This document shows, in pieces, positions 8,563 to 16,889 of a stretch of 64,000 bases of DNA. Within the stretch, counting starts at the first letter, position 1. Every line of letters starts with the position of its first letter. The notes beneath the pieces are model-generated. The model ran no database searches. It was not told where the DNA came from and saw nothing but the letters and a program-made list of their open reading frames with translations. Source of the stretch: Clostridium tunisiense TJ (GTDB taxonomy: Bacteria > Bacillota > Clostridia > Clostridiales > Clostridiaceae); assembly GCF_000300195.1 (NCBI RefSeq), contig NZ_AMQH01000014.1, positions 42,250 to 106,249 on the forward strand, read 5' to 3'. The translations under genes were made by a program, and so were the position numbers.

Positions 8563-9333
8563 CTATTTATAAGTAGACTTTATCCATTGAGTTAAATCGT
8601 AAACTAATTTGCACAATTCTGGAAATATTAACAAAGATGCATAAACGTTATCAGTTGCAACGGGAGTTATACTTGTAGGATGACCAGCATCATTTCGTGT
8701 TATCCTTATTTGACATGATAATGACATCCAATATGCACTATATTGCTCTTTAAGTTTTTGACCAAATAAAGGCTTACATTTATCAAGTTCATCTGTCAAA
8801 GAATCTATAACTGTCTTAATTCTCCAATCATTCAATTTTGAAGGTACTGTTTTTCCTAAACTATTCATTTTTCCGACCAAAACATCTCTTAGTTCCAAAA
8901 TTACACTTTCAGATGCACAGCCAACCATAACGGCTGTAGCTTTAATACAGTTATTATTATAAGTTTCTAATGCTTCTGTTATATATGAAATCGCAATACT
9001 ATTTAAGCCTGAATTACTAGTTAAATAGTTTAAATACCCCCCTTGATTAGCTGGATCTCTGCTAAATTTTTTTAAATTTTCTTTTGCTTTTAATGTTAAG
9101 TGACAGAATGGTGGCTCTGGATTAGCAATGTCATATCCCCATGCTAAGTACCCTATTCTAAATAATTCATTCCACTCAGTTAACAAAATTTGTTCTAATT
9201 CTAAGTCTCCTTTAATATCAAGACTTTTCGCTGTTTCACGTAGTACATTACTTTGCTGAAAATATCCCGGACCTTGCTTACTATATTCACTGATAACTTC
9301 TAATAATCTTTCTCTAATCTGATTTACATCCAT
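8563..9333 (-). CDS. HEPN-like protein with an RNDAGH motif
   Basis: 256 residues, soluble, mostly helical by composition. Near the C-terminus RITRNDAGHPTS carries R213-x4-H218, the Rx4-6H signature of HEPN RNases, in a helical context (CQIRITRNDAGHP). A helical stretch about residues 110-150 (SITEALETYNNNCIKATAVM region) resembles DUF4145/HEPN-type proteins. HEPN proteins cut RNA in many defence and toxin systems, but others are only structural. No antitoxin-like partner is adjacent: it is a single gene with its own ribosome binding site (GGGAGGAAGAAAA) and a strong terminator. Its placement between decayed genes and a restriction island is compatible with a defence role, which is inference. 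Confidence 0.6.
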   Translation of the reverse strand: MDVNQIRERLLEVISEYSKQGPGYFQQSNVLRETAKSLDIKGDLELEQILLTEWNELFRIGYLAWGYDIANPEPPFCHLTLKAKENLKKFSRDPANQGGYLNYLTSNSGLNSIAISYITEALETYNNNCIKATAVMVGCASESVILELRDVLVGKMNSLGKTVPSKLNDWRIKTVIDSLTDELDKCKPLFGQKLKEQYSAYWMSLSCQIRITRNDAGHPTSITPVATDNVYASLLIFPELCKLVYDLTQWIKSTYK

Positions 9334-9557
9334 TTTTCTTCCTCCCAGTATTTCTACCTATTCCACTTTTAAAATGTTACTAAATTCTTTATTGGCTAAC
9401 TTTGTTATTTGTTTTTTTGCATATTAATTTATTCTTACTTACTATACTACTTTTTTAAACACAATTCCATTATTTCCCCTATATTATACCTTTAGCCCTC
9501 AACCCAGACTTAAACTGAACTCCACTTCCAATATCGAAAGTACCATTACCCTATTAA

Positions 9558-9936
9558 TCACTTCTCTAAACAATTCTTCACAAAATCCCGCTCCTTTATA
9601 ATCTCTGCTATGTGTTCAGGTATATTTTTCATTATAGTATCATCTAACTTTATTTCCTGAATTCTTTGTTTCGTTTCTCTCAGACTTCCTTGAATTAGCT
9701 CAGGACACCCTCTGAAACTTCAAGGCTTTCTTGGTTTTCTTGGACACATTTCTTTTACTCCTTTTTCTTCTATCATCACAAGTTGTCCTAGCTTTAGGAA
9801 CAACTACATTTTCCTTTGCAGCAGTAACCTGTTCTGGTATATCTTCTTTCATGATGCACCTTTGAAAAATACAGTACAAAAGTCTGTTGCTGATTTTATT
9901 ACTCCAAATGCACTTTTTAAATTTATGAATATCCAT
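9558..9936 (-). pseudogene. Unidentified broken gene
   Basis: ATG at 9936 follows a good GGAGGAATAGAT site and opens a frame MDIHKFKKCIWSNKISN that ends at 9700 after a very basic stretch (DDRRKRSKRNVSKKTKKA). Overlapping that end, another frame continues as CPELIQGSLRETKQRIQEI, then MKNIPEHIAEIIKERD, and stops at 9558. The join suggests one frameshift in a protein of about 125 residues. I do not recognise the family. The basic middle suggests nucleic-acid contact, but this is weak. Confidence 0.35.
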
Positions 9937-10201
9937 ATCTATTCCTCCAAACAAAAAAACTCCCAAGGCAATATCCTCAGAAGCTATATCTAACTAATTT
10001 AATTTTTCTTATTAAAAAGCCTCCTAAAATTAACTACGAGGCCCTATCTATTTCTACATTTTAAAGTATATCATAAAAATACTAACAACTAACTATCATG
10101 TCACCACCAACTTACCGCCAACTTTTAACAAATCTATTGACAAAATACTCGTTCTAATCTTCTTAAATCCATAGTCTACTATTTTTTCATTATATATTTC
10201 A

Positions 10202-11680
10202 TTAATATTTAACATTAAAATTACCCCAAGCAGCTGGGTGATTAATTTTAACTAATTTCACATCCTGGAAATTATCTTTTATAAATTTATCAATATATGG
10301 TTGTAATTCTATAGTGCACGCATTTATTATTAATTCTGGTTTATAATCTCTTATTCTCTTTTTAAAATTTTCTTTTATATCACGTTGTTTAAAAATTGCC
10401 TTCCAAATCTCATTTCTTAAATTAGAATATATCTTACTCTTTAATCCTTTACCATGCAAACAATATAATGATGTTTGATACGGTACGGGATTACATATTA
10501 TAATCTTGTACGTTTTTTCTTTAAATATATGTTTATATCTATATAACAGCTCACTTATAATTATATCTAAATTGTTTTCAATATTTTTACCTGTAGTTCC
10601 TTGTGCTGGTGAAATAGGTTTATATTCTATTTCTTCATTTTGTAATTTAATATACTCATACTTATGAGGTGATTCTAAAACCAAAACAATGCTTTTTATA
10701 TCTTCTATACTATTTTCTTCTTTTTCTATAATCTGATCATTAAAATTAGATTCTACATAACATTCATCTTTAGAATCCAAACTTATTAACTTAGGATAAC
10801 AACCATCTTCGAAATCTATGTTATATCTATAGACATCTTTAACTTCCATCTCCTTAGAAAACAGGTCTTTTACAATAATTCTTTTAAAATTATCACTTAT
10901 TGTAATATTTTCATAATACTTTTTATCATTTTCTTTTATCGTATTATACACTTTTTCGCTTAGTCCAATATTAAAACCTGTTACTACATTTTTTTCTTTG
11001 CCTATGGTATCATTAACAAATTCAATTTTATAAAAGTTTTGTTCAACTACCTCTATATCCTTGCTCATACCATTCTCCTTAAGTATATTTATGGTATCCA
11101 TCATATAAGATCCACTCTTTCTTTTATATTTAACTTTACTTAAGATATTTAATATCTTATCTACTTCGCTCCTTAATTCATTATAACCCTCAACTAAATC
11201 CTTATTTTCTAGCATAATAGGATGTGCAATTATTATCCAACATATGTTAATAATACGTTTCCATGATTCAAGATTTTTATTATCTTTTCCATAATCCCTT
11301 TTAGAGTTGATTGGGTTCATAAACTCCCTTAAATTATATAAATCCACTAAGTGATTTATATAATTGTGGGTAAATATTTCAAATAATTTTTGTTCATACT
11401 CACAATACTCTAAGCTTCTTGTTATGATAGGAAACTTATTTAATATATATAAAGCCTCTCCTAATTCATGAATTATCACTGCATTTTTCTTTTCTTGATT
11501 TGAACTTAATTTAGAGCTTACACTTATAAATAAACGATTATCTTCTAAACTGGTGGTTCCTAAATTTCCAGTCGAATATTCACTAAAATTTTTTTCTAAT
11601 TTTACATTATACCTCTCACTTAGTTCTTCTACTTGATTTAACATGTTATTTATATTCTTATTGATGTTATTTTCTCTCAT
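10202..11680 (-). CDS. Two-domain protein: HELGEA peptidase-like N-terminus and UDG-like C-terminus
   Basis: 492 residues, not assignable to a named family. The N-terminal third contains AVIIHELGEALYIL (H71, E72), which resembles the zinc helix of metallopeptidases but has Glu where the second His of HExxH would be. The C-terminal part (about 325-490) reads SIVLVLESPHKYEY, AQGTTGKNI, IIICNPVPYQTSLY, LIINACT and VKINHPAAWG. The order and spacing recall uracil-DNA-glycosylase-like folds, where a Gly/Pro-rich motif and a late HP motif form the active site. ATG at 11680 follows AGGAAGGTGA. It is a lone gene in the accessory island, so a role in defence or DNA repair is possible but unproven. Confidence 0.5.
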   Translation of the reverse strand: MRENNINKNINNMLNQVEELSERYNVKLEKNFSEYSTGNLGTTSLEDNRLFISVSSKLSSNQEKKNAVIIHELGEALYILNKFPIITRSLEYCEYEQKLFEIFTHNYINHLVDLYNLREFMNPINSKRDYGKDNKNLESWKRIINICWIIIAHPIMLENKDLVEGYNELRSEVDKILNILSKVKYKRKSGSYMMDTINILKENGMSKDIEVVEQNFYKIEFVNDTIGKEKNVVTGFNIGLSEKVYNTIKENDKKYYENITISDNFKRIIVKDLFSKEMEVKDVYRYNIDFEDGCYPKLISLDSKDECYVESNFNDQIIEKEENSIEDIKSIVLVLESPHKYEYIKLQNEEIEYKPISPAQGTTGKNIENNLDIIISELLYRYKHIFKEKTYKIIICNPVPYQTSLYCLHGKGLKSKIYSNLRNEIWKAIFKQRDIKENFKKRIRDYKPELIINACTIELQPYIDKFIKDNFQDVKLVKINHPAAWGNFNVKY

Positions 11681-11921
11681 ATGTGATTCACCTTCCTATA
11701 CTTATAATATTATACTATACCTGAAATTAACTTCATATATAAAAACTAACCACTCATATGGCTAGTCTATAAGTTTGAAATATAATTGCTATCTCCTCTA
11801 TTCCTTTTTTCCTGTATCTATTTTAAGTATTTTCACTAACAAATAAAATCTTACAAATATCAGCTCTTTTCTTCCTTTCAATATAGATTCCATTAATAAC
11901 TTCTTGTAAATTTTTATCTAA

Positions 11922-12444
11922 AGAAACGAAAGACAAAAACCATCTCCAGATGTATTAAGAGCAATTGCTCATATTTTAAATATGCAATATGAGGAACTTA
12001 TGGACAAAGCAGGATATCTGAACAGTCGAGCTGCATATATGAGTGATATAAAAGATGCTGATGAAAAATTTATAGAAATTATAACACCAAAATTAATAAA
12101 AGAAGGCTGGATAGTGGAACTTTGTAGAAGGTCTTCAGTTGGAGATATTTTGGCAAAAAAATGAAACTGAATGGTTTTTAGATTTTAATTTTTTTCGTCA
12201 TCGTGAGGATAATGACAAGTATTTTAGAGATAATATGATGGCAAGAGATATTTTATGGAGAACTTATGGAAGACTAGCTATTTACGATGGTAATCCAATA
12301 TCAAAATTCACTCTTGTGGTGAATAGCGAGCGTGCTTTTAACACCATAATTAAATATATTCCTAAACATTTAACTATTAGCATATCAATCATGTTAATAG
12401 ACCTTGAAGAAGGCAAAATAATACAAGATTGTCAGCTCGCATAA
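11922..12444 (+). pseudogene. XRE-family regulator remnant (N-terminus lost, frameshifted)
   Basis: The first frame reads ERQKPSPDVLRAIAHILNM then QYEELMDKAGYL. This is the characteristic end of an XRE helix-turn-helix domain ('KPSPDVL+AIA' then 'Y+ELM+AGYL'). It continues into DADEKFIEIITPKLIKEGW and stops at 12164. The shifted frame (12139-12444) carries on with FWQKNETEWFLDFNFFRHRE to IIQDCQLA. The DNA-binding helices that should precede the KPSPD motif are missing; an in-frame TAA lies at 11919-11921. It is a dead repressor gene. It may once have controlled a nearby mobile or defence gene. Confidence 0.7.
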
Positions 12445-12469
12445 ATTTTAGTTTGATAATTTCAATTTG

Positions 12470-12509
12470 AATAAGCCGCTTATACCTTACTCTTCATAAG
12501 CGGCTTATT
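12470..12509. terminator. Bidirectional terminator between the XRE remnant and the GTPase gene
   Basis: AATAAGCCGCTTAT (12470-12483) pairs perfectly with ATAAGCGGCTTATT (12496-12509). It sits between convergent genes. Confidence 0.7.
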
Positions 12510-12541
12510 AATCTATACTCTTATATATTTTTTTTGATTTG

Positions 12542-14818
12542 TTAATTGTTACTTGTATCTTCCAAAGAGTAGTTAAATGCTATAACTTTACCTTTTGATT
12601 CTTCAATTGCTCTTACAACATTAGTAACAATCCCTTGAACAAATAATTTCTCTTCATGATTCATATTGGGTGAATAGTTATCTAATATAGGTGCTCCCTT
12701 TTGAAAAATATTATAAATTTCTTTTGCCCTATCATAAGTTGAACCATCCCCCCTATATTCATATGCAATTTCCCAATTCTTTAGCTTTGTTTTCCATAAA
12801 CTATTTCTAAAGAACACATGCATACTAGTATAGATACTACTTTTAATATTTTCTGTAATTTCAACAACTGTATCTTTCGGTGTATCTTTTGGTATATAAT
12901 AGCTTGGATTTGAAATAAAAATACTTAACTGTGCTGTTAAGACTCTTAACATATCAGCAACCGGTGTCAATGAGTTGTTGTAATGATCCTGATCAAAATA
13001 CGCTAAACGTCTTGATAAAGCTTTAATTCTAGTCCAATGTTCTGTATTTGAACTCCTCATAGGTATTCCTAATTTAACATCCCACTCATTTCTAAAACCC
13101 TTAATGGCATTTTGAATATAAGGATATAACATAAGAATATCATAGTGTAATGTTACATCTTTAACTGTTATATTAGATATTTTTGATTTTTCAATAGATT
13201 CAACTAATCTCATTATTTGTTTTTGAGTTGAACTCTTAATTTTATCATGTAAATTCCATAAATAAAAACAATTATTCACTATTTTATTTTCAATATTTGC
13301 TGCAATTACTGGGGGTTCTTGTTCTCTTAATGATGTAATATAACTGGTTAAAGAGCTTGTAACATGTTTCACCTTATCTTCACCTGATATAAAATTGTCT
13401 CCTTTAACAAGATCCATATGTGTAAAACAAATTGCCAATTTAGAACCATTACCACTATCAATTATTGTTTTTATTGCTATTTTAGAATTTTCCATAATTG
13501 GAGAGGTAGCATTATCAACTAATATTATAGTATCTAACTCAGCAAATCTTGATGTAATATCTGTAGAAATTGAAGTTGATGTTGTTTTATGTCCTAACCC
13601 AACTCCATCTATAAGAACAATGTTAGGAAACTCTTTACAAAACTCAGGCTTAAAAGGTCCTTTTATTCTCATACCTTTTACAAGAGGTGTAAGCAATGTA
13701 CCCCAATGAGCTTTATTGTTACTAGAAAAACGTCTAGCAACCTTAATAAAATCGGTCTTGTTATTAGTTTTATATGTCCAAACATTAATCCACCCTCTAG
13801 TTTCTGATACAATGGTATTTTTATCTAATTGATGGAATCTATCTTGAATTTCATCTAATATATCCTCTATCAAATTATGATATTCCTCACTCTTATCTAA
13901 AAACAATTCCAATATATTGCTTAATGAGTCTTCTTTCTCTCCTTTTTTTATCTCATCTTCTTTAATAGTTCTAATATACTCTTTAGCTTGTTTGGAAATA
14001 CCAAAAATTCGCTTAACAAACATGTTAATTTTGTCAATCATTTGTATAATTTCATTCTTGTTATTTGATATCTCTTCAAATTCATCTGCATCATCAACAT
14101 TTTCTTCATCATCCCACTCTGAATTTTCCTCTTTTATCATAGTTGGTGAACCCAAAATATAGGATAATCTTACAGTTAATTCTTTATGGGTAAGTAATCT
14201 ATCTGTCACTTCATTTTCATTAACATCTCCATTATATTCAACTATATAGCTTATAGCATTCTGAACACATTCCTCAACATAGAGCATAGTCAGTGCTTTC
14301 GACATAAATGTAACTACTAATTCATATTCATTACTAGTATTATCAAAAACAATTTCCATATCACATGTCGTAGTTCTTCCTGTAGATGTTGTTGGAAATC
14401 TATCATTTTCAGTTCCCATCAGATTTCTTAATATACTTGTTTTACCTGCACCGGAAGGCCCAATAAGTGATGCTGTAGAATAACCATCTTTTCTTTTGGG
14501 TAAAATTATGCAACTATCTAGTAGTTTTGCGTAATCTATTTCTTCACTCTCCAGTAAATCATAAAACGCGTCTACAATATTCTTAGTAAATTTAGAATAA
14601 GCTAAATCTTTTTTATTTATATCCCACCAAAATTCATCAGATAATATTTGATTCATTTGTTCTACTAATCGTTCCGCCTCTTCTTCATCTTTTGTTCCTA
14701 ATCCTCGCCTTACCCTTAACCCATATTTGCCTCTCGGATCTTTTTTTACTGGATGCCTAAATATAATTGTATATGATTCTTTTCCTTTATCTCTACTTTT
14801 AGTTGCTTTATAAGCCAT
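12542..14818 (-). CDS. Large GTPase-like P-loop protein with an integrase-arm-like N-terminus
   Basis: 758 residues from the ATG at 14818, which follows AAGGGGTTGGAG; an ATG 36 nt further upstream would overlap the preceding gene. Walker A is GPSGAGKTS (120-128). Thr-rich RTTTCDMEI near 150 could be switch I. IDGVGLGH (403-410) supplies a DxxG, and THMD (466-469) sits where the G4 motif is expected. About 240 residues, including an acidic stretch (EENSEWDDEENVDDADEFEE) and a helical region, separate switch I from DxxG, unlike ordinary small GTPases and more like dynamin-type designs. Residues 1-60 (SYTIIFRHPVKKDPRGKYGL, then GTKDEEEAERLVEQ) resemble the beta-stranded arm domain of tyrosine integrases. 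Second gene of an operon with the 87-residue protein. The family is not recognised. Confidence 0.6.
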   Translation of the reverse strand: MAYKATKSRDKGKESYTIIFRHPVKKDPRGKYGLRVRRGLGTKDEEEAERLVEQMNQILSDEFWWDINKKDLAYSKFTKNIVDAFYDLLESEEIDYAKLLDSCIILPKRKDGYSTASLIGPSGAGKTSILRNLMGTENDRFPTTSTGRTTTCDMEIVFDNTSNEYELVVTFMSKALTMLYVEECVQNAISYIVEYNGDVNENEVTDRLLTHKELTVRLSYILGSPTMIKEENSEWDDEENVDDADEFEEISNNKNEIIQMIDKINMFVKRIFGISKQAKEYIRTIKEDEIKKGEKEDSLSNILELFLDKSEEYHNLIEDILDEIQDRFHQLDKNTIVSETRGWINVWTYKTNNKTDFIKVARRFSSNNKAHWGTLLTPLVKGMRIKGPFKPEFCKEFPNIVLIDGVGLGHKTTSTSISTDITSRFAELDTIILVDNATSPIMENSKIAIKTIIDSGNGSKLAICFTHMDLVKGDNFISGEDKVKHVTSSLTSYITSLREQEPPVIAANIENKIVNNCFYLWNLHDKIKSSTQKQIMRLVESIEKSKISNITVKDVTLHYDILMLYPYIQNAIKGFRNEWDVKLGIPMRSSNTEHWTRIKALSRRLAYFDQDHYNNSLTPVADMLRVLTAQLSIFISNPSYYIPKDTPKDTVVEITENIKSSIYTSMHVFFRNSLWKTKLKNWEIAYEYRGDGSTYDRAKEIYNIFQKGAPILDNYSPNMNHEEKLFVQGIVTNVVRAIEESKGKVIAFNYSLEDTSNN

Positions 14819-14834
14819 ATACTCCAACCCCTTT

Positions 14835-15098
14835 TTATATAATATCGATAACATTTATATTATTTAAATTTGAATCTTCATTGTTCAAACTAAAATCTAA
14901 AATTAATATAGAACTTTGCTTTTTTCCAAAATCACATGTTGTAAATTCAACATAGGCTATTCCTGTCAGATAAGTATCTTCACAAAAATCATCTATATGC
15001 ATATTAAAAACAATACAATTATACGGTTCAAAATATACTAGCATACAATAGTCATAAATTACTGAAGATACTTCTTTAAGTTTTATTTCATCTAACAT
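14835..15098 (-). CDS. Small acidic protein preceding the GTPase gene
   Basis: 87 residues, acidic, with alternating hydrophobic strands (YDYCMLVYFEPYNCIVFNMH, then GIAYVEFTTCDFG, then SSILILDFSL). This looks like a small all-beta or alpha/beta domain with no signal peptide. The ATG at 15098 follows AGGTGAATTC. It ends 16 nt before the GTPase start, with the GTPase ribosome binding site in between, so the two are surely co-transcribed. No family is recognised. It may be an accessory, inhibitory or sensing partner of the GTPase; nothing in the sequence decides. Confidence 0.6.
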   Translation of the reverse strand: MLDEIKLKEVSSVIYDYCMLVYFEPYNCIVFNMHIDDFCEDTYLTGIAYVEFTTCDFGKKQSSILILDFSLNNEDSNLNNINVIDII

Positions 15099-15133
15099 GA
15101 ATTCACCTCATTTCGCCTTAATATTGCTGTAGC

Positions 15134-15221
15134 AAAGTTGTTCCAAAATTCTTTAATTTAATACTACCATATTGAATTACCAATTGTCAATCTTTTCTTG
15201 CTACACCCTTGGAACAACTTT
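15134..15221 (-). promoter_or_regulatory. Promoter flanked by two inverted operator-like sites
   Basis: On the minus strand TTGACA (15190-15185), 18 nt, then TAGTAT (15166-15161) give a good promoter for the small-protein/GTPase operon. A 13-bp sequence, AAAGTTGTTCCAA at 15134-15146, recurs inverted at 15209-15221. The sites lie at about +8/+20 and -55/-67, with centres 75 bp apart. An octamer, TGTAGCAA, also accompanies each site (15128-15135; inverted at 15198-15205). The layout suggests repression by a protein bridging both sites. Confidence 0.6.
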
Positions 15222-15302
15222 AAAAAAATTCAACAAACAACCATAATTATACCGCAGCTATATATTTTTTTATTCAATACAAAAATTTGAATTTAAATAT
15301 AT

Positions 15303-15349
15303 AAAAACAAGGATACTAGTGTCATTTTACACTTAGCATCCTCGTTTTT
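15303..15349 (-). terminator. Terminator of the restriction operon
   Basis: AAAAACAAGGATactaGTGT pairs with ACACttagcATCCTcGTTTTT with minor mismatches, just after the last gene of the operon. T-rich on both sides. Confidence 0.75.
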
Positions 15350-15362
15350 ATATTATCTCAAT

Positions 15363-16367
15363 TTATTGTATTTCGCTTTCAATAGATATCATTTTTTCTT
15401 TTCTTATCTCATGTAAAGTTTTTTCGCTACCTTTAACTACGGTCCACTCATAAACACTTAGAGCTGACCAACCCGTAACCTTTTCTCCCCATTGATTAAA
15501 TGTAAGCTTTTGGCCATTGTATTCTACAGTTTTAGTATCAATAACTGTAGCTTCTGAATTTTCAAAGTTCTTAATTATAACAGTATCACCAGCTTTAATA
15601 ACTCCCCATTCAAATAACTTATCCATCCTTGGAAGATAAGATCTTGTGATAGGTGTGTTCCTCTTCTCTGAATACACTGGTCTTTTCTTATCATCAACTT
15701 CAACATAGAAATCTCCTAATGCTGGAGGAGGTAATAACCTGTTAATATCTATAAAATAATTATCACCAATTTTCATTGGACTTAATTCAAAACAACTGAT
15801 ATCTACATTGTTAGCTATGAGCCAAGCAACTGCAGATAGTGTTTGGCTATCAAAAGATGATGCTATAAGTATAATTCTTTGCTTAGAAATAAAAGTTTTA
15901 TCTGCATTATTCTTTTCAAGAAAATCATTTAAAATCCTAGTGGCTCTTTCATAAGCAGTTAGTTCTCCCAATTCAAATTCATCTTTATATTTCTCAATAT
16001 AGGAGGCAAATATTTTTTCTACAAGCTCGTCTGGTGTATTTATCTTGGCATAACTTGCTGCATATCTTATTGCTTGAAACTCAAATGCTTCTTTTCTTTG
16101 CTTAATATCTTCTACGTCTCTTTTGATTTCCATTAGAACCAAATTACCATTCTCATCAACTGCAGTTAAATCACTTCTGCCATTTTCTTTATTGGTAACC
16201 TGTTTCCCAACAACAAGAAGCGTTTCATCCTGGAATATTACCTCTATATTTGAGCGTAAAAATTCCTCAACTTGCTCTTCTTTTAAATTTAAACTTTTAA
16301 AATTAGTACTTGTTATCTCAACATCACGTATATCTATAGATTTATTAATTTTAACAGGAATAAGCAT
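15363..16367 (-). CDS. PD-(D/E)xK nuclease (NucS/DUF91-like) fused to a RAMA domain
   Basis: 334 residues from the ATG at 16367 (GGGGGTG upstream; a GTG 9 nt earlier is less likely). The N-terminal half has GRSDLTAVDENGNLVLMEIK, a PD-(D/E)xK core with Asp, Glu-x-Lys correctly spaced, as in NucS/DUF91-type nucleases. The C-terminal 85 residues (FEWGVIKAGDTVIIKN, then VEYNGQKLTFNQWGEKVTGW, then SVYEWTVV) match the RAMA domain, associated with restriction enzymes and adenine methylases and thought to read modified DNA. It is the last gene of the type I restriction operon, so it probably adds a second, modification-aware nuclease. That role is inference. Confidence 0.75.
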   Translation of the reverse strand: MLIPVKINKSIDIRDVEITSTNFKSLNLKEEQVEEFLRSNIEVIFQDETLLVVGKQVTNKENGRSDLTAVDENGNLVLMEIKRDVEDIKQRKEAFEFQAIRYAASYAKINTPDELVEKIFASYIEKYKDEFELGELTAYERATRILNDFLEKNNADKTFISKQRIILIASSFDSQTLSAVAWLIANNVDISCFELSPMKIGDNYFIDINRLLPPPALGDFYVEVDDKKRPVYSEKRNTPITRSYLPRMDKLFEWGVIKAGDTVIIKNFENSEATVIDTKTVEYNGQKLTFNQWGEKVTGWSALSVYEWTVVKGSEKTLHEIRKEKMISIESEIQ

Positions 16368-16422
16368 TCTCAACACCCCCAGGCAAAACTATTCGTATAG
16401 TTTTTATCATAAATATTGCCAT

Positions 16423-16647
16423 TTATTTAGACATTACATACATTGAAAGCTTAATTCCTTTACTTACTTCTGTCGCATAAGATTGGTTTAACCCTGATGC
16501 TCTAACTATATCTGTGGCTTTATAATTATTGTCAAGAATTATATCCGCATATTTAACCCCGAATAAATGAATATTAGCAACTTGATACCCCTCTGGTGCA
16601 TTTTCATACATTTCTTTTAAGATTCTGCCTAATTCATTTTCAGTCAT
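16423..16647 (-). CDS. Small helix-turn-helix-like protein of the restriction operon
   Basis: 74 residues: MTENELGRILKEMYENAPEG, then GVKYADIILDNNYKATDIVR and ASGLNQSYATEVSKGIKLS. The second half has the length and pattern of a helix-turn-helix (KATDIVRASGLNQSYATEVS). Its ATG overlaps the stop of the PC4-type gene as ATGA, so translation is coupled. Similar small proteins occur beside restriction genes, as I recall, without assigned function. It could be a control protein for the operon or a partner of the PC4-like protein. Confidence 0.7.
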   Translation of the reverse strand: MTENELGRILKEMYENAPEGYQVANIHLFGVKYADIILDNNYKATDIVRASGLNQSYATEVSKGIKLSMYVMSK

Positions 16648-16871
16648 TTTAGCAACTCCATCCCATTTAATATTTCTTTAAGAGCTTTTAACTCATCAAT
16701 GTTTAATGTTACACCTTTGCCCATCTTCTTATGTTCTGAGTCCCAATCTCTAATATCATATTTAGCTTCTTTATCATTCCAGCTTATTAGATTTAATTCT
16801 TTCTTCCATCCCTTAGCTGATTCTGAAAGAACTCCTGTATTTTCTTTTATTTCAAATTTTATATCCGCCAT
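16644..16871 (-). CDS. PC4/YdbC-family ssDNA-binding protein
   Basis: 75 residues from ATG 16871, 8 nt after GGTGGGAG; a GTG 15 nt earlier is possible but would use that site as codons. The sequence KFEIKENTGVLSESAKGWKK, then ELNLISWNDKEAKYDIRDW and KKMGKGVTLNIDEL, is the bacterial PC4 (YdbC) domain, a small dimeric fold that binds single-stranded nucleic acid. It lies between hsdR and the small HTH gene, overlapping the latter by 4 nt. In this operon it could bind unwound DNA made by the restriction translocase, or regulate transcription. Both are inference. Confidence 0.85.
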   Translation of the reverse strand: MADIKFEIKENTGVLSESAKGWKKELNLISWNDKEAKYDIRDWDSEHKKMGKGVTLNIDELKALKEILNGMELLK

Positions 16872-16889
16872 ATCAACAACTCCCACCGT

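Noticed and set aside
9700..9966. 88-residue gene starting at 9966
   Set aside because: The ribosome site points to the ATG at 9936, and the frame ends in a likely frameshift. Listed as a pseudogene instead.
13395..14162. Plus-strand frames inside the GTPase gene
   Set aside because: Antisense shadows of a well-supported minus-strand gene, with no ribosome sites.
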